A stretch of 26,821 nt of DNA from the NCBI GenBank assembly GCA_002423555.1, contig DIWQ01000055.1, positions 1-26,821 of the forward strand, in the 5' to 3' direction. This document shows positions 20,606 to 26,614 of the stretch, piece by piece (the stretch's first letter is position 1; each line of letters begins with the position of its first letter). The position numbers and the translations under genes are program-made. The notes under the pieces were generated by a model, which saw only the letters and a list, made by a program, of their open reading frames with translations, was not told the DNA's origin and ran no database searches. Source of the stretch: Patescibacteria group bacterium UBA6102 (GTDB lineage Bacteria; Patescibacteriota; Minisyncoccia; Minisyncoccales; UBA5738).

Positions 20606-21379
20606 ATGATCAAAATCAAAAGTCCGGAAGAAATCGGGATTATGGCCGAAGGCGGGCGCCTTTTGGCGGCCGTTTTGGAAGAGCTGAAAAAGAAAACCGC
20701 GGCGGGAGTGTCCACCAAGGAGCTGGACGATCTGGCGGTTTCCCTGATCGCCGCGGCCGGCGGCCGGCCGTCTTTTTTGGGCGAAGGCGGCTATCCGGCG
20801 ACAATCTGCGTTTCCATCAACGATGAAGTGGTGCACGGCGTGCCGTCTCCGAAAAGAATTATCAAAAACGGCGACATCGTGAGTTTGGACGCGGGGATGG
20901 TCCACCGCGGTTTTCACTCCGATATGGCGGTTACCGTGGCGGTGGGCGAGGTTGATCCGGAATTGCGGCGGATGATCAAAGCGGCTAAAAAAGCGTTAAA
21001 ATACGCCATTAAAAAGGCGCGTCCGGGAAACACCTTCGGAGATGTGGGCAACACCGTTGAGCGTTACGTGGAAAGCCAGGGATTTCACGTGGTGCGCGAT
21101 TTGTGCGGACATGGCATCGGCAAAAAATTGCACGAAGATCCGCAAATCTTGAATTACGGCCGTCGGCATCGGGGACCGGTCATAAAAGAAGGTATGGTTT
21201 TTTGCGTTGAGCCGATGATCACCGCCGGCAATCCGGAGATTATTTTGGCATCGGACAAACAAGCCTATAAAATCAAAGACGGCAGTCCCGCGGCCCATTG
21301 GGAACACACTCTGGCAATCGTCAATGGCGCCTGCCGGGTGCTCACTGCCTTCCCCGATACGGAGGACAAAGAGGATTGA
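20606..21379 (+). CDS. map: Type I methionine aminopeptidase
   Basis: A 257-residue MetAP that removes the initiator methionine from new proteins. His77 (EVVHGVPS), Asp95 (SLDAG), Asp106 (HSDMA), His169 (CGHGIG), Glu202 (FCVEPM) and Glu233 (EHT) form the substrate and metal-binding set, all intact. It has no N-terminal zinc-finger extension. The ATG at 20606 is chosen over a TTG at 20594 that lies inside the terminator. In many bacteria map is followed by infA and rpmJ; here galT follows. Confidence 0.95.
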   Translation: MIKIKSPEEIGIMAEGGRLLAAVLEELKKKTAAGVSTKELDDLAVSLIAAAGGRPSFLGEGGYPATICVSINDEVVHGVPSPKRIIKNGDIVSLDAGMVHRGFHSDMAVTVAVGEVDPELRRMIKAAKKALKYAIKKARPGNTFGDVGNTVERYVESQGFHVVRDLCGHGIGKKLHEDPQILNYGRRHRGPVIKEGMVFCVEPMITAGNPEIILASDKQAYKIKDGSPAAHWEHTLAIVNGACRVLTAFPDTEDKED

Positions 21380-21381
21380 AA

Positions 21382-21404
21382 AACGGAGCAGTCTCCGTTT
21401 TTTT
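21382..21404 (+). terminator. Rho-independent terminator after map
   Basis: AACGGAG (21382-21388) pairs with CTCCGTT (21393-21399) over a CAGT loop, followed by a T tract to 21404. It starts 3 bases after the map stop. Confidence 0.88.
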
Positions 21405-21459
21405 GTTAAACGGGCGGGTTTGTGATAAATTGATAATGAGATTTAAACGTGATTTCAAT

Positions 21460-22488
21460 ATGAAAAAAAATCAATGCTGTCCGTCGCAATTGCGCTATGA
21501 CGTGGTGTCCAAGGACTGGGTGGTGATCGCGCCGGGGCGCGGCAAGCGTCCGGAAGAATACAAACGGCAAAGAAAAATCATTGAAATGGATTTGCGGCAA
21601 TGTCCGTTTTGCAATCTCACCGAGGCCGCCGATCCGCTTCTGGTTTTTTCCGCCGGGAAAATTGCCGCCAAAAAAACATTGCCCGGCGATTGGACGCTGG
21701 CGGTGATTCCAAACAAATTTCCGGCCTTCTATCCCATTACGGAGAAAAGCGTTTGCCAGTGGAAGATCGGGCCGGTCTACCGTTCAATGGACGCGGTCGG
21801 TTTTTGCGAAGTGGTGGTCACGCGCGATCACGATTGCCATCTCGGACTGATGGATTTGCCCGCGACCGAAGAAGTGGTGGCGGCTTACCAAACCCGTTAT
21901 TTGGAATTGAAAGAGCACAAGCTGGTGAAATATATTTCAATTTTCCACAATCACGGCGCCGAAGCTGGCGCGTCCCAACCTCATCCGCATTCGCAAATTA
22001 TTACCAGCCCGCTGATTGACGTTGATCTCTTGGGTGAATTGGAAAATTCAAAAAAATATTGGCGGACGCATAAAAAATGTCTGGCGTGCGAGATGAACAA
22101 GTTTGAACTCAAAGATCGTTCCCGCGTGGTCTGCGAGAACGCGGATTTCGTCGCTTCTTGTCCGTTTGCCTCCAAGACGGCGTTTAAAGTGGTGATCTCT
22201 CCCAAATTCCATTCGCCGCGGTTTGAGAACATTGATCCGGGACAGAGAAAATCTTTGACGCAAATTTTGTCGGCGGCGATCAAAAAAATCTATAAAGCCT
22301 TGGGCGATCCGGCGTATAATTTTTATCTGCACACCGCGCCTTGCGACCGCAAAGACTATTCCCATTATCATTGGCATCTGACCATCGTGCCCAAAACCGC
22401 GATTATGGCCGGCTTTGAAATTGGCACGCGCATTGAAATTTCCACCATTGAACCGGAACGCGCCGCCGAATACCTCCGCGCCCAGTGA
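21460..22488 (+). CDS. galT: Galactose-1-phosphate uridylyltransferase
   Basis: A 342-residue GalT of the HIT-like superfamily. It moves UMP between UDP-glucose and galactose-1-phosphate (Leloir pathway) or between similar sugar phosphates. CPFC (48-51) and NHG (164-166) are zinc-site elements. HPHSQ (175-179) contains His177, the nucleophile position. A further CLAC lies at 207-210, and HYHWHLTIVP is the C-terminal domain signature. No galK or galE is next to it, so it may serve nucleotide-sugar or sugar salvage. The ATG at 21460 is chosen for fit; an in-frame ATG at 21436 adds 8 residues. Confidence 0.93.
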   Translation: MKKNQCCPSQLRYDVVSKDWVVIAPGRGKRPEEYKRQRKIIEMDLRQCPFCNLTEAADPLLVFSAGKIAAKKTLPGDWTLAVIPNKFPAFYPITEKSVCQWKIGPVYRSMDAVGFCEVVVTRDHDCHLGLMDLPATEEVVAAYQTRYLELKEHKLVKYISIFHNHGAEAGASQPHPHSQIITSPLIDVDLLGELENSKKYWRTHKKCLACEMNKFELKDRSRVVCENADFVASCPFASKTAFKVVISPKFHSPRFENIDPGQRKSLTQILSAAIKKIYKALGDPAYNFYLHTAPCDRKDYSHYHWHLTIVPKTAIMAGFEIGTRIEISTIEPERAAEYLRAQ

Positions 22489-22499
22489 TTCAAAGGATT

Positions 22500-22525
22500 T
22501 GCCCCTTGTGTAATCGCAAGGGGCA
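22500..22525 (+). promoter_or_regulatory. Stem-loop after galT
   Basis: TGCCCCTTG (22500-22508) and CAAGGGGCA (22517-22525) form a perfect 9-bp stem with an 8-base loop. No T tract follows, so it is a poor intrinsic terminator; it may protect the 3' end. Confidence 0.5.
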
Positions 22526-22593
22526 GACCTTAAAGTAAAGGAACTTTTCAAAAAAATGATTGATATTTTGAGAAAAATTTCAAAGTGTCATTA

Positions 22594-22623
22594 TTGACAT
22601 ATCAATTCATTATGTAATAATAA
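22594..22623 (+). promoter_or_regulatory. Promoter of the RHH/RelE toxin-antitoxin module
   Basis: A consensus TTGACA lies at 22594-22599, with TAATAA (22618-22623) at 18 or TAATAA (22615-22620) at 15 bases. It is about 25 bases before the antitoxin gene and overlaps the inverted repeat at 22609-22635. Confidence 0.6.
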
Positions 22624-22635
22624 ATCATACATAAT
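22609..22635. promoter_or_regulatory. Likely operator of the RHH antitoxin
   Basis: ATTATGTA (22609-22616) and TACATAAT (22628-22635) form a perfect 8-bp inverted repeat separated by 11 bases. It overlaps the -10 region, where ribbon-helix-helix antitoxins usually bind. Confidence 0.5.
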
Positions 22636-22647
22636 CATACAAAAAAT

Positions 22648-22863
22648 ATGCGCAATATCGTTACCATTTCATTGCCCAAGCAATTGGACGAACAAATCGA
22701 GAAAGAAGTGGAGTCCGGAAATTTCGCTTCTAAAAGCGAATTTGTCCGCTATTTGATCCGTTTGTGGAAAGAAGAAAAATTGGTCCGCGAAATCAAGCAA
22801 GCAGAAAAAGAAATAAAAGCGGGGCTAGTTAAAAAATTCAAATCAATGAAAGATCTAGAATAG
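22648..22863 (+). CDS. Ribbon-helix-helix antitoxin
   Basis: A 71-residue protein. NIVTISLPKQLDEQIEKEV is the beta-strand and first helix of a MetJ/Arc/CopG fold, and SKSEFVRYLIRLWKEE is the second helix. The C-terminal half, rich in Lys and Glu, is expected to wrap the toxin encoded next. Such proteins bind operator DNA as dimers and repress their own operon. It is 10 bases before the RelE-like toxin gene and downstream of a consensus promoter. Confidence 0.88.
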   Translation: MRNIVTISLPKQLDEQIEKEVESGNFASKSEFVRYLIRLWKEEKLVREIKQAEKEIKAGLVKKFKSMKDLE

Positions 22864-22873
22864 CGCAAATTAC

Positions 22874-23131
22874 ATGGAGATTTATTATACTCCAAATTTT
22901 ACGCGGGCAAGCCATAAATTGTTAGGCGAGATGAAAATCAAAGCGGAGGAAGCGATCAATATTTTCCGCGCCGACATTGACGATCCGCGCTTGCGGCTTC
23001 ATAAACTGCATGGCCGTTTTCGGAATTGTTGGGCGTTTTCGGTGGATTATAAATATCGGATAATTTTCCGTTATGGCAAGGATGATGAAGTTATTTTGAT
23101 TACTGTCGGCGACCACGATATTTATGATTGA
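22874..23131 (+). CDS. RelE/ParE-superfamily toxin
   Basis: An 85-residue toxin of the YafQ/RelE type, which cleaves mRNA on the ribosome, or ParE-like, which targets gyrase. YTPNFTRASHKL, DPRLRLHKLHGRFRNCWAFS and VDYKYRIIFRYGKDD with GDHDIY at the end fit the family. The His and Asp near the end of the fold favour a YafQ-like nuclease, but the target is not certain. It has its start ATG 10 bases after the antitoxin stop. Confidence 0.87.
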   Translation: MEIYYTPNFTRASHKLLGEMKIKAEEAINIFRADIDDPRLRLHKLHGRFRNCWAFSVDYKYRIIFRYGKDDEVILITVGDHDIYD

Positions 23132-23171
23132 GCGTTTGGTTTGTTTTACTTCATTTTGTTTTGTAATTTGG

Positions 23172-23199
23172 TTGACTTTTAGGTGTGCGATAGTATGCT
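23172..23199 (+). promoter_or_regulatory. Candidate promoter of the second HicBA module
   Basis: TTGACT (23172-23177) and TATGCT (23194-23199), spacing 16, lie 42 bases before hicB. Two tandem near-copies of ATCATTYGA follow (from about 23216), a possible protein-binding site. Confidence 0.4.
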
Positions 23200-23240
23200 T
23201 AAATCACGATTATCAATCATTCGAATCATTTGAATTATAT

Positions 23241-23486
23241 ATGAAAACATACACTTTCAGAGTTATTATTGAACCGGACGGCAAAGCCTTCCACGGCTAT
23301 GTGCCGATTTTGCGCGGTTGCCATACCTGCGGCAAAACATTGGAGGAAACCAAAAAGAATCTGAAAGAAGCGATCAAGTGCCATGTCCAGGGGCTTGTCA
23401 GGGACGGCGAAAATATTCCGCAAGAGGAAAATGCATTTGAATTGGTGCAAACCTTCACCGATAAGGAACTGGCGTTGACTTGTTAA
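23241..23486 (+). CDS. hicB: HicB-like antitoxin (second module)
   Basis: An 81-residue HicB. FRVIIEPDGKAFHGYVPILR, GCHTCGKTLEETKKNLKEAI and the following VQGLVRDGENIPQEEN form the partial RNase H fold. There is no C-terminal DNA-binding domain. The ATG at 23241 is chosen because the conserved domain begins there; the frame is open upstream from 23124 but that part overlaps the RelE gene and looks non-coding. The HicA toxin gene begins 3 bases after its stop. Confidence 0.88.
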   Translation: MKTYTFRVIIEPDGKAFHGYVPILRGCHTCGKTLEETKKNLKEAIKCHVQGLVRDGENIPQEENAFELVQTFTDKELALTC

Positions 23487-23489
23487 AAT

Positions 23490-23714
23490 ATGGCAAAATT
23501 GCCGGCGGTAAAAGCGCAAAAATTGATCAAAGTTTTGCTCAAACTCGGCTTTTTCAAGTATGGTCAGGTTGGTAGTCACGCGCAATTTAAACACCCCGGA
23601 GGCCGGCGGACCACGGTGCCGATTCATCAAGGAAAAGAGATTTCACCCGGGACGTTGCTGGCAATTTTAAAAGATATCGAAGTTTCAAAAGACGATTTTA
23701 TAAAACTTTTGTAA
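23490..23714 (+). CDS. hicA: HicA-like toxin (second module)
   Basis: A 74-residue HicA. KLPAVKAQKLIKVLLKLGF leads to VGSHAQFKHPGGRRTTVPIH, which holds the catalytic histidine (GSH) and the VPIH motif. SPGTLLAILKDIEVSKDDF is the C-terminal helix. It is an mRNA interferase neutralised by the HicB before it. It is closer to the textbook HicA than the copy at 2136. Confidence 0.92.
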   Translation: MAKLPAVKAQKLIKVLLKLGFFKYGQVGSHAQFKHPGGRRTTVPIHQGKEISPGTLLAILKDIEVSKDDFIKLL

Positions 23715-23797
23715 AATTGCTACTACTTAAAATTTGATTTGATTAAATATTTCCTGTTGTGATTTCCATATTTCGGCTACGAAAAATTCGTCAGTCG

Positions 23798-23846
23798 TCG
23801 GCAGGTTTGGAGTGAAACGAGTTTTACTCCCGCAAACTAAAGCCGA
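23798..23846 (+). promoter_or_regulatory. Structured RNA leader upstream of tpiA
   Basis: Three stacked helices are visible: TCGGC (23798-23802) with GCCGA (23842-23846), GTTTG (23805-23809) with CAAAC (23833-23837), and GGAGTGAAA with TTTTACTCC around the loop CGAG (23809-23830, one G-T pair). It ends 30 bases before the tpiA start. No known riboswitch is recognised. Confidence 0.5.
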
Positions 23847-23876
23847 GTATGCCTCCTTCTTTCTTAAAATTAAAAT

Positions 23877-24602
23877 ATGAAATACATTGTGGGGAATTGG
23901 AAGTGCCATCCGGCCAACAGGATTGAGGCCAAAAAAATACTTTTGGGATATAAAAAGGGAATCAAGAAAAGCGTCAAGGCCAAGGCCGTGATCTGTCCGC
24001 CGGCGTGCTATTTGGAGCTGGCCAAAAAGATTTTAAAAAATTCCGCGGAGTTGGGCGGCCAGAATTGCCACTGGGAAGATGGAGCGTTCACCGGCGAAAT
24101 TTCCGCAACGCAGTTAGAAAGTGCGGGTTGCAAATATGTGATTCTTGGCCATTCGGAGCGGCGGCATAAATTCGGCGAAACCGATCAGGCGATCAACAAA
24201 AAAATTATCGCCGCACTGACGGCGGGATTGGTGCCGATTTTTTGTTGCGGCGAAACCCGTGAACAGCGCATTGACGGGCAAATCACCGACATTGTGGAAA
24301 CGCAAATTCAGGAAGGCCTGAAAGGCATTGACTTAAATTCCGCGCCGGTAATGATTGCCTATGAGCCGGTGTGGGCCATCGGCACGGGCCAGGCTTGCGA
24401 TTCCGAGGAAGCCGCGGTGATAAGCCGCTTTATCAAAAACATTACCAATGAAAAAATTCCGCTGTTATACGGCGGGTCGGTTAATGCCAAAAACGCCGCG
24501 TCCTACCTCAAAGACGCCGGTTATGACGGTCTCCTCGTCGGCGGCGCCTCTTTGGACCCCAAAGAATTCTCTGCCATCTTCACCACCCTGCATTCCCTTT
24601 GA
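23877..24602 (+). CDS. tpiA: Triosephosphate isomerase
   Basis: A 241-residue TIM that interconverts dihydroxyacetone phosphate and glyceraldehyde-3-phosphate. Lys9 in GNWKCH, His92 in LGHSERR and Glu163 in AYEPVWAIGTG are the catalytic residues. The flexible loop 6 (PVWAIGTG) and the phosphate-binding LLYGGSVN and LLVGGASLD are complete. It is slightly shorter than the usual 250. Start ATG follows TTAAAATTAAAAT, A-rich without Shine-Dalgarno. It is not next to other glycolysis genes. Confidence 0.96.
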   Translation: MKYIVGNWKCHPANRIEAKKILLGYKKGIKKSVKAKAVICPPACYLELAKKILKNSAELGGQNCHWEDGAFTGEISATQLESAGCKYVILGHSERRHKFGETDQAINKKIIAALTAGLVPIFCCGETREQRIDGQITDIVETQIQEGLKGIDLNSAPVMIAYEPVWAIGTGQACDSEEAAVISRFIKNITNEKIPLLYGGSVNAKNAASYLKDAGYDGLLVGGASLDPKEFSAIFTTLHSL

Positions 24603-24638
24603 CGGAATTAAAACCAAGATTATTAGAGAACAAAAATA

Positions 24639-24680
24639 AAATCCTGACAAATTTTGCGACCGCAAAATTTGTCAGGATTT
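24639..24680. repeat. Perfect 19-bp inverted repeat after tpiA
   Basis: AAATCCTGACAAATTTTGC (24639-24657) is exactly complementary to 24662-24680, with a 4-base loop. An A-rich run before it gives a T tract on the minus strand only, so it is a poor plus-strand terminator despite its position 36 bases after tpiA. Confidence 0.7.
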
Positions 24681-24719
24681 GCCGAATTCCAAATTTCAAT
24701 TTTTAATGTATGTACACTT

Positions 24720-24763
24720 GTAAGTAATTGAATACTTACCTGAATACTTATTTGAATATGTAA
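24720..24763. repeat. Tandem 12-bp repeats with inverted repeat
   Basis: Three 12-bp units, TTGAATACTTAC, CTGAATACTTAT and TTGAATATGTAA, run from 24728 to 24763. GTAAGTA (24720-24726) is the exact inverted partner of TACTTAC (24733-24739). It is about 95 bases before the DUF3024-like gene. This looks like a binding site for a repressor. Confidence 0.5.
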
Positions 24764-24857
24764 CGGGGTACGTATCAAAAGCGAGTTCCATCGTTTTGGG
24801 TGAGAATTGCCGGATAAAACAAACTGCGCCGCGGCAAAGTCCCGGGCATTCCGGTGG

Positions 24858-25202
24858 ATGGATAAAAACAAAAATATGGATGAAAATTTGCAAGATGAAA
24901 AAATCGGGCGGATTGAGGAATTTTTCAGGGTGCCCGAGCGGGTGGCGGGCGAAATCAAGAATGTCGCCCGAAAGGTGAGAGGCGGCTATGTTTTGATTGA
25001 AACCCGCCCGCGATGGGATGGCAAGCAGGGGTCGTGGACGGAATGCCCGGTGGCAAAAATAATTTTTCACAATCCTTCCCGGAAATGGCGGCTCTATTGG
25101 ATGCGTGCGTCCGGCAAATGGTGGTTTTACGGCGAATACAAGACTTTTGGCAAAACTCTGGAGATCATAAAAGAAGATAGCCGGGGCTGTTTTTGGGGTT
25201 GA
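24858..25202 (+). CDS. DUF3024-like protein of unknown function
   Basis: A 114-residue hydrophilic protein rich in Trp. The C-terminal part (about 50-114) resembles DUF3024: TRPRWDG, TECPVAKIIFHNPSRKWRLY, WMRASGKWWFYGE and the final DSRGCFWG. The N-terminal 40 residues are charged and helical. No catalytic site is recognised. The start is uncertain: ATG 24858 or 24876; the frame opens further from a TTG at 24807. The gene stands alone between a repeat region and a strong terminator. Family assignment is from pattern memory. Confidence 0.7.
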   Translation: MDKNKNMDENLQDEKIGRIEEFFRVPERVAGEIKNVARKVRGGYVLIETRPRWDGKQGSWTECPVAKIIFHNPSRKWRLYWMRASGKWWFYGEYKTFGKTLEIIKEDSRGCFWG

Positions 25203-25240
25203 CGGCAAAATTCAACAATAATTAACGGGCCTGTTTTAAC

Positions 25241-25286
25241 AAAAAACATTCCAACATTCTCAAGAATGTTGGAATGTTTTTAATTT
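25241..25286 (+). terminator. Strong terminator after the DUF3024-like gene
   Basis: AACATTCCAACATTCT (25245-25260) pairs perfectly with 25263-25278. Flanking A4 and T4 lengthen the stem to 20 bp, and TTTTTAATTTT follows. It may work in both directions. Confidence 0.88.
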
Positions 25287-25317
25287 TGGTAATCGCTTAT
25301 TGGGTATTCGTATTTTA

Positions 25318-25363
25318 GGGGCCTAACCCTCGCGGTAACGGGGGATAGGCCCCCTTTAATTTT
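25318..25363 (+). terminator. Second very stable hairpin, likely terminator
   Basis: GGGGCCTA (25318-25325) pairs with TAGGCCCC (25346-25353). Inside, CCCTCG pairs with CGGGGG (one G-T pair) after one A-A mismatch, and the loop is CGGTAA. CTTTAATTTT follows. It sits 31 bases before the next promoter and so insulates it. Confidence 0.65.
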
Positions 25364-25393
25364 GGATCCGGTGAGCAGTTACGATCTGGGCGC

Positions 25394-25443
25394 TTGACAT
25401 ATTTTTTTTTGATGTATTTTATGGGCAGGTCTTTAGGAGAGGA
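25394..25443 (+). promoter_or_regulatory. Promoter and Shine-Dalgarno of the winged-helix gene
   Basis: A consensus TTGACA (25394-25399) is followed by TATTTT (25415-25420, spacing 15) or TTTTAT (25417-25422, spacing 17). AGGAGAGGAG (25435-25444) is the only strong Shine-Dalgarno sequence in the window, 5 bases before ATG 25449. Confidence 0.75.
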
Positions 25444-25448
25444 GTATT

Positions 25449-25787
25449 ATGACTAACGGAATGGATGAAAAAGATATGGCGTTATTGGCTGGGAAGATTG
25501 GTTTCTTCAGGAATAGCAATAAATTGGCGGTTTTTATGGTAATTTATAAAAATAAAAATTGTTCCGCCAAAGAAATTTTCCAAGAAACCGGATTGTCGTT
25601 AATTCTGGTAAATCACGGTTTGCTTGAATTAAAAAGGGAATTTTTGGTATCATCAAGAAGAGGCCAAAAACATGAATATTCCTTGACTGAACTGGGGAGA
25701 AATCTTGCCGAGATTATTGAAATTCTGGCAAGATTGGGACAGTCAAAGTTTATCGTTGGCTTTGAAAAGATGAAACTTCCCGTCTGA
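25449..25787 (+). CDS. Winged-helix (ArsR/MarR-like) DNA-binding protein
   Basis: A 112-residue protein. NKLAVFMVIYKNKNCSAKEI followed by FQETGLSLILVNHGLLELKR is a helix-turn-helix of the winged-helix type. FLVSSRRGQKHEYSLTELGR is the wing, and EIIEILARLGQ a dimerising helix. There is no metal-binding cysteine set, so it is not a metal-sensing ArsR. It probably represses or activates one or a few genes; the target is unknown. It has a classic promoter and Shine-Dalgarno and lies between two terminators and the YkuK-like gene. Confidence 0.8.
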   Translation: MTNGMDEKDMALLAGKIGFFRNSNKLAVFMVIYKNKNCSAKEIFQETGLSLILVNHGLLELKREFLVSSRRGQKHEYSLTELGRNLAEIIEILARLGQSKFIVGFEKMKLPV

Positions 25788-25856
25788 ACCTGAAAAACAG
25801 ACAAATAGCCGAAGCGAAAGCCGAGGCATTTTTTTATCTAAAGGGCAATCAGGTCA

Positions 25857-25884
25857 TTGATATTTTGGGGCGAGGTGGTAGAAT
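25857..25884 (+). promoter_or_regulatory. Promoter of the YkuK-like gene
   Basis: TTGATA (25857-25862) and TAGAAT (25879-25884) are separated by 16 bases, about 70 bases before the start codon at 25954. Confidence 0.6.
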
Positions 25885-25953
25885 ACAGAGGTGTGAAGCG
25901 AAAAGGGAAATGTTAAATACAAGCACAAGAAGAAAGAGTTAAGCGGAAAAAGA

Positions 25954-26481
25954 ATGGAAGAATATAATTCCGACAATATTTTCAGGAACGGAAATTTTTT
26001 CAATCCCACGAAGGGGAATTTGAGCTTTGACGATGCCATCGGCGAGATTTTTGCGTATATGGCCGAAGAACCGCAACGGGAATATGAGATCGTGGTGGGA
26101 TGCGATTCGGCGTCGCTGGAACAGCCGCATTTTCCGGCCACGATTGTGGTGCGGCGCATGGGCGCGGGCGGGCGGTTTTTTTTGAAAAAAATCAGTTATG
26201 GCGGCAAAAAGTTTTATAATTTCAAACAGAGAATTCTGCAGGAAGTTTTGCTTTCCTGCGAGCTGGCGCTGGTGTTGCGCGAAACTTTGGAAATGCGCAA
26301 ACTGATTTTGCCCGACAATTTAAAATGGGATTTTTCCTACATTCATGCCGATGTGGGCGAGCGCGGCGCCACGCGGGAAATGGTGCGCGAAGTCACGGGA
26401 TTGATCCGCGGCAACGGGTTTGAACCGATGATCAAGCCGTTTTCTTTCGCCGCGTCGGCGATTGCGGACAAATACACATAA
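25954..26481 (+). CDS. YkuK/DUF458 family RNase H-like protein
   Basis: A 175-residue protein. FFNPTKGNLSFDDAI, EYEIVVGCDSASLE, TIVVRRMGAGGRFFLKKISY, YIHADVGERGATREMVREV and GFEPMIKPFSFAASAIADKY match the DUF458 (YkuK) family, predicted to have an RNase H-like fold. Asp51 in GCDS is a candidate acidic catalytic residue, with Asp and Glu in HADVGE as partners. The role in cells is not established. It has its own promoter; the start ATG follows CGGAAAAAGA, a weak purine run. Confidence 0.82.
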   Translation: MEEYNSDNIFRNGNFFNPTKGNLSFDDAIGEIFAYMAEEPQREYEIVVGCDSASLEQPHFPATIVVRRMGAGGRFFLKKISYGGKKFYNFKQRILQEVLLSCELALVLRETLEMRKLILPDNLKWDFSYIHADVGERGATREMVREVTGLIRGNGFEPMIKPFSFAASAIADKYT

Positions 26482-26567
26482 AAATCAAAAATCAAAATTG
26501 AATACAAAATACGGATACAAAAATTAAAAGATAAGAATGTTGAATTTTCAAACCGAACGGTTTTTGT

Positions 26568-26573
26568 TATAAT
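26568..26573 (+). promoter_or_regulatory. Candidate -10 box before the last gene
   Basis: A perfect TATAAT lies 41 bases before ATG 26615. TTTTCA (26546-26551) would be a weak -35 at 16 bases. The small hairpin AAACCG-AA-CGGTTT lies between. Confidence 0.4.
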
Positions 26574-26614
26574 CAAGCTGTCGGAGCCGATAGTCCAATA
26601 ATTTCAATCAATTT

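Noticed and set aside
24696..25208. A 170-residue minus-strand frame with a repetitive Tyr/Ser end
   Set aside because: The repetitive end comes from the 12-bp tandem repeats. The plus-strand frame has DUF3024-like features and correct spacing to a terminator.
25800..25840. A T7 run after the winged-helix gene as a terminator
   Set aside because: The preceding GCCGAAGC...GCCGAGGC bases are mostly direct, not inverted, so no stable stem forms.
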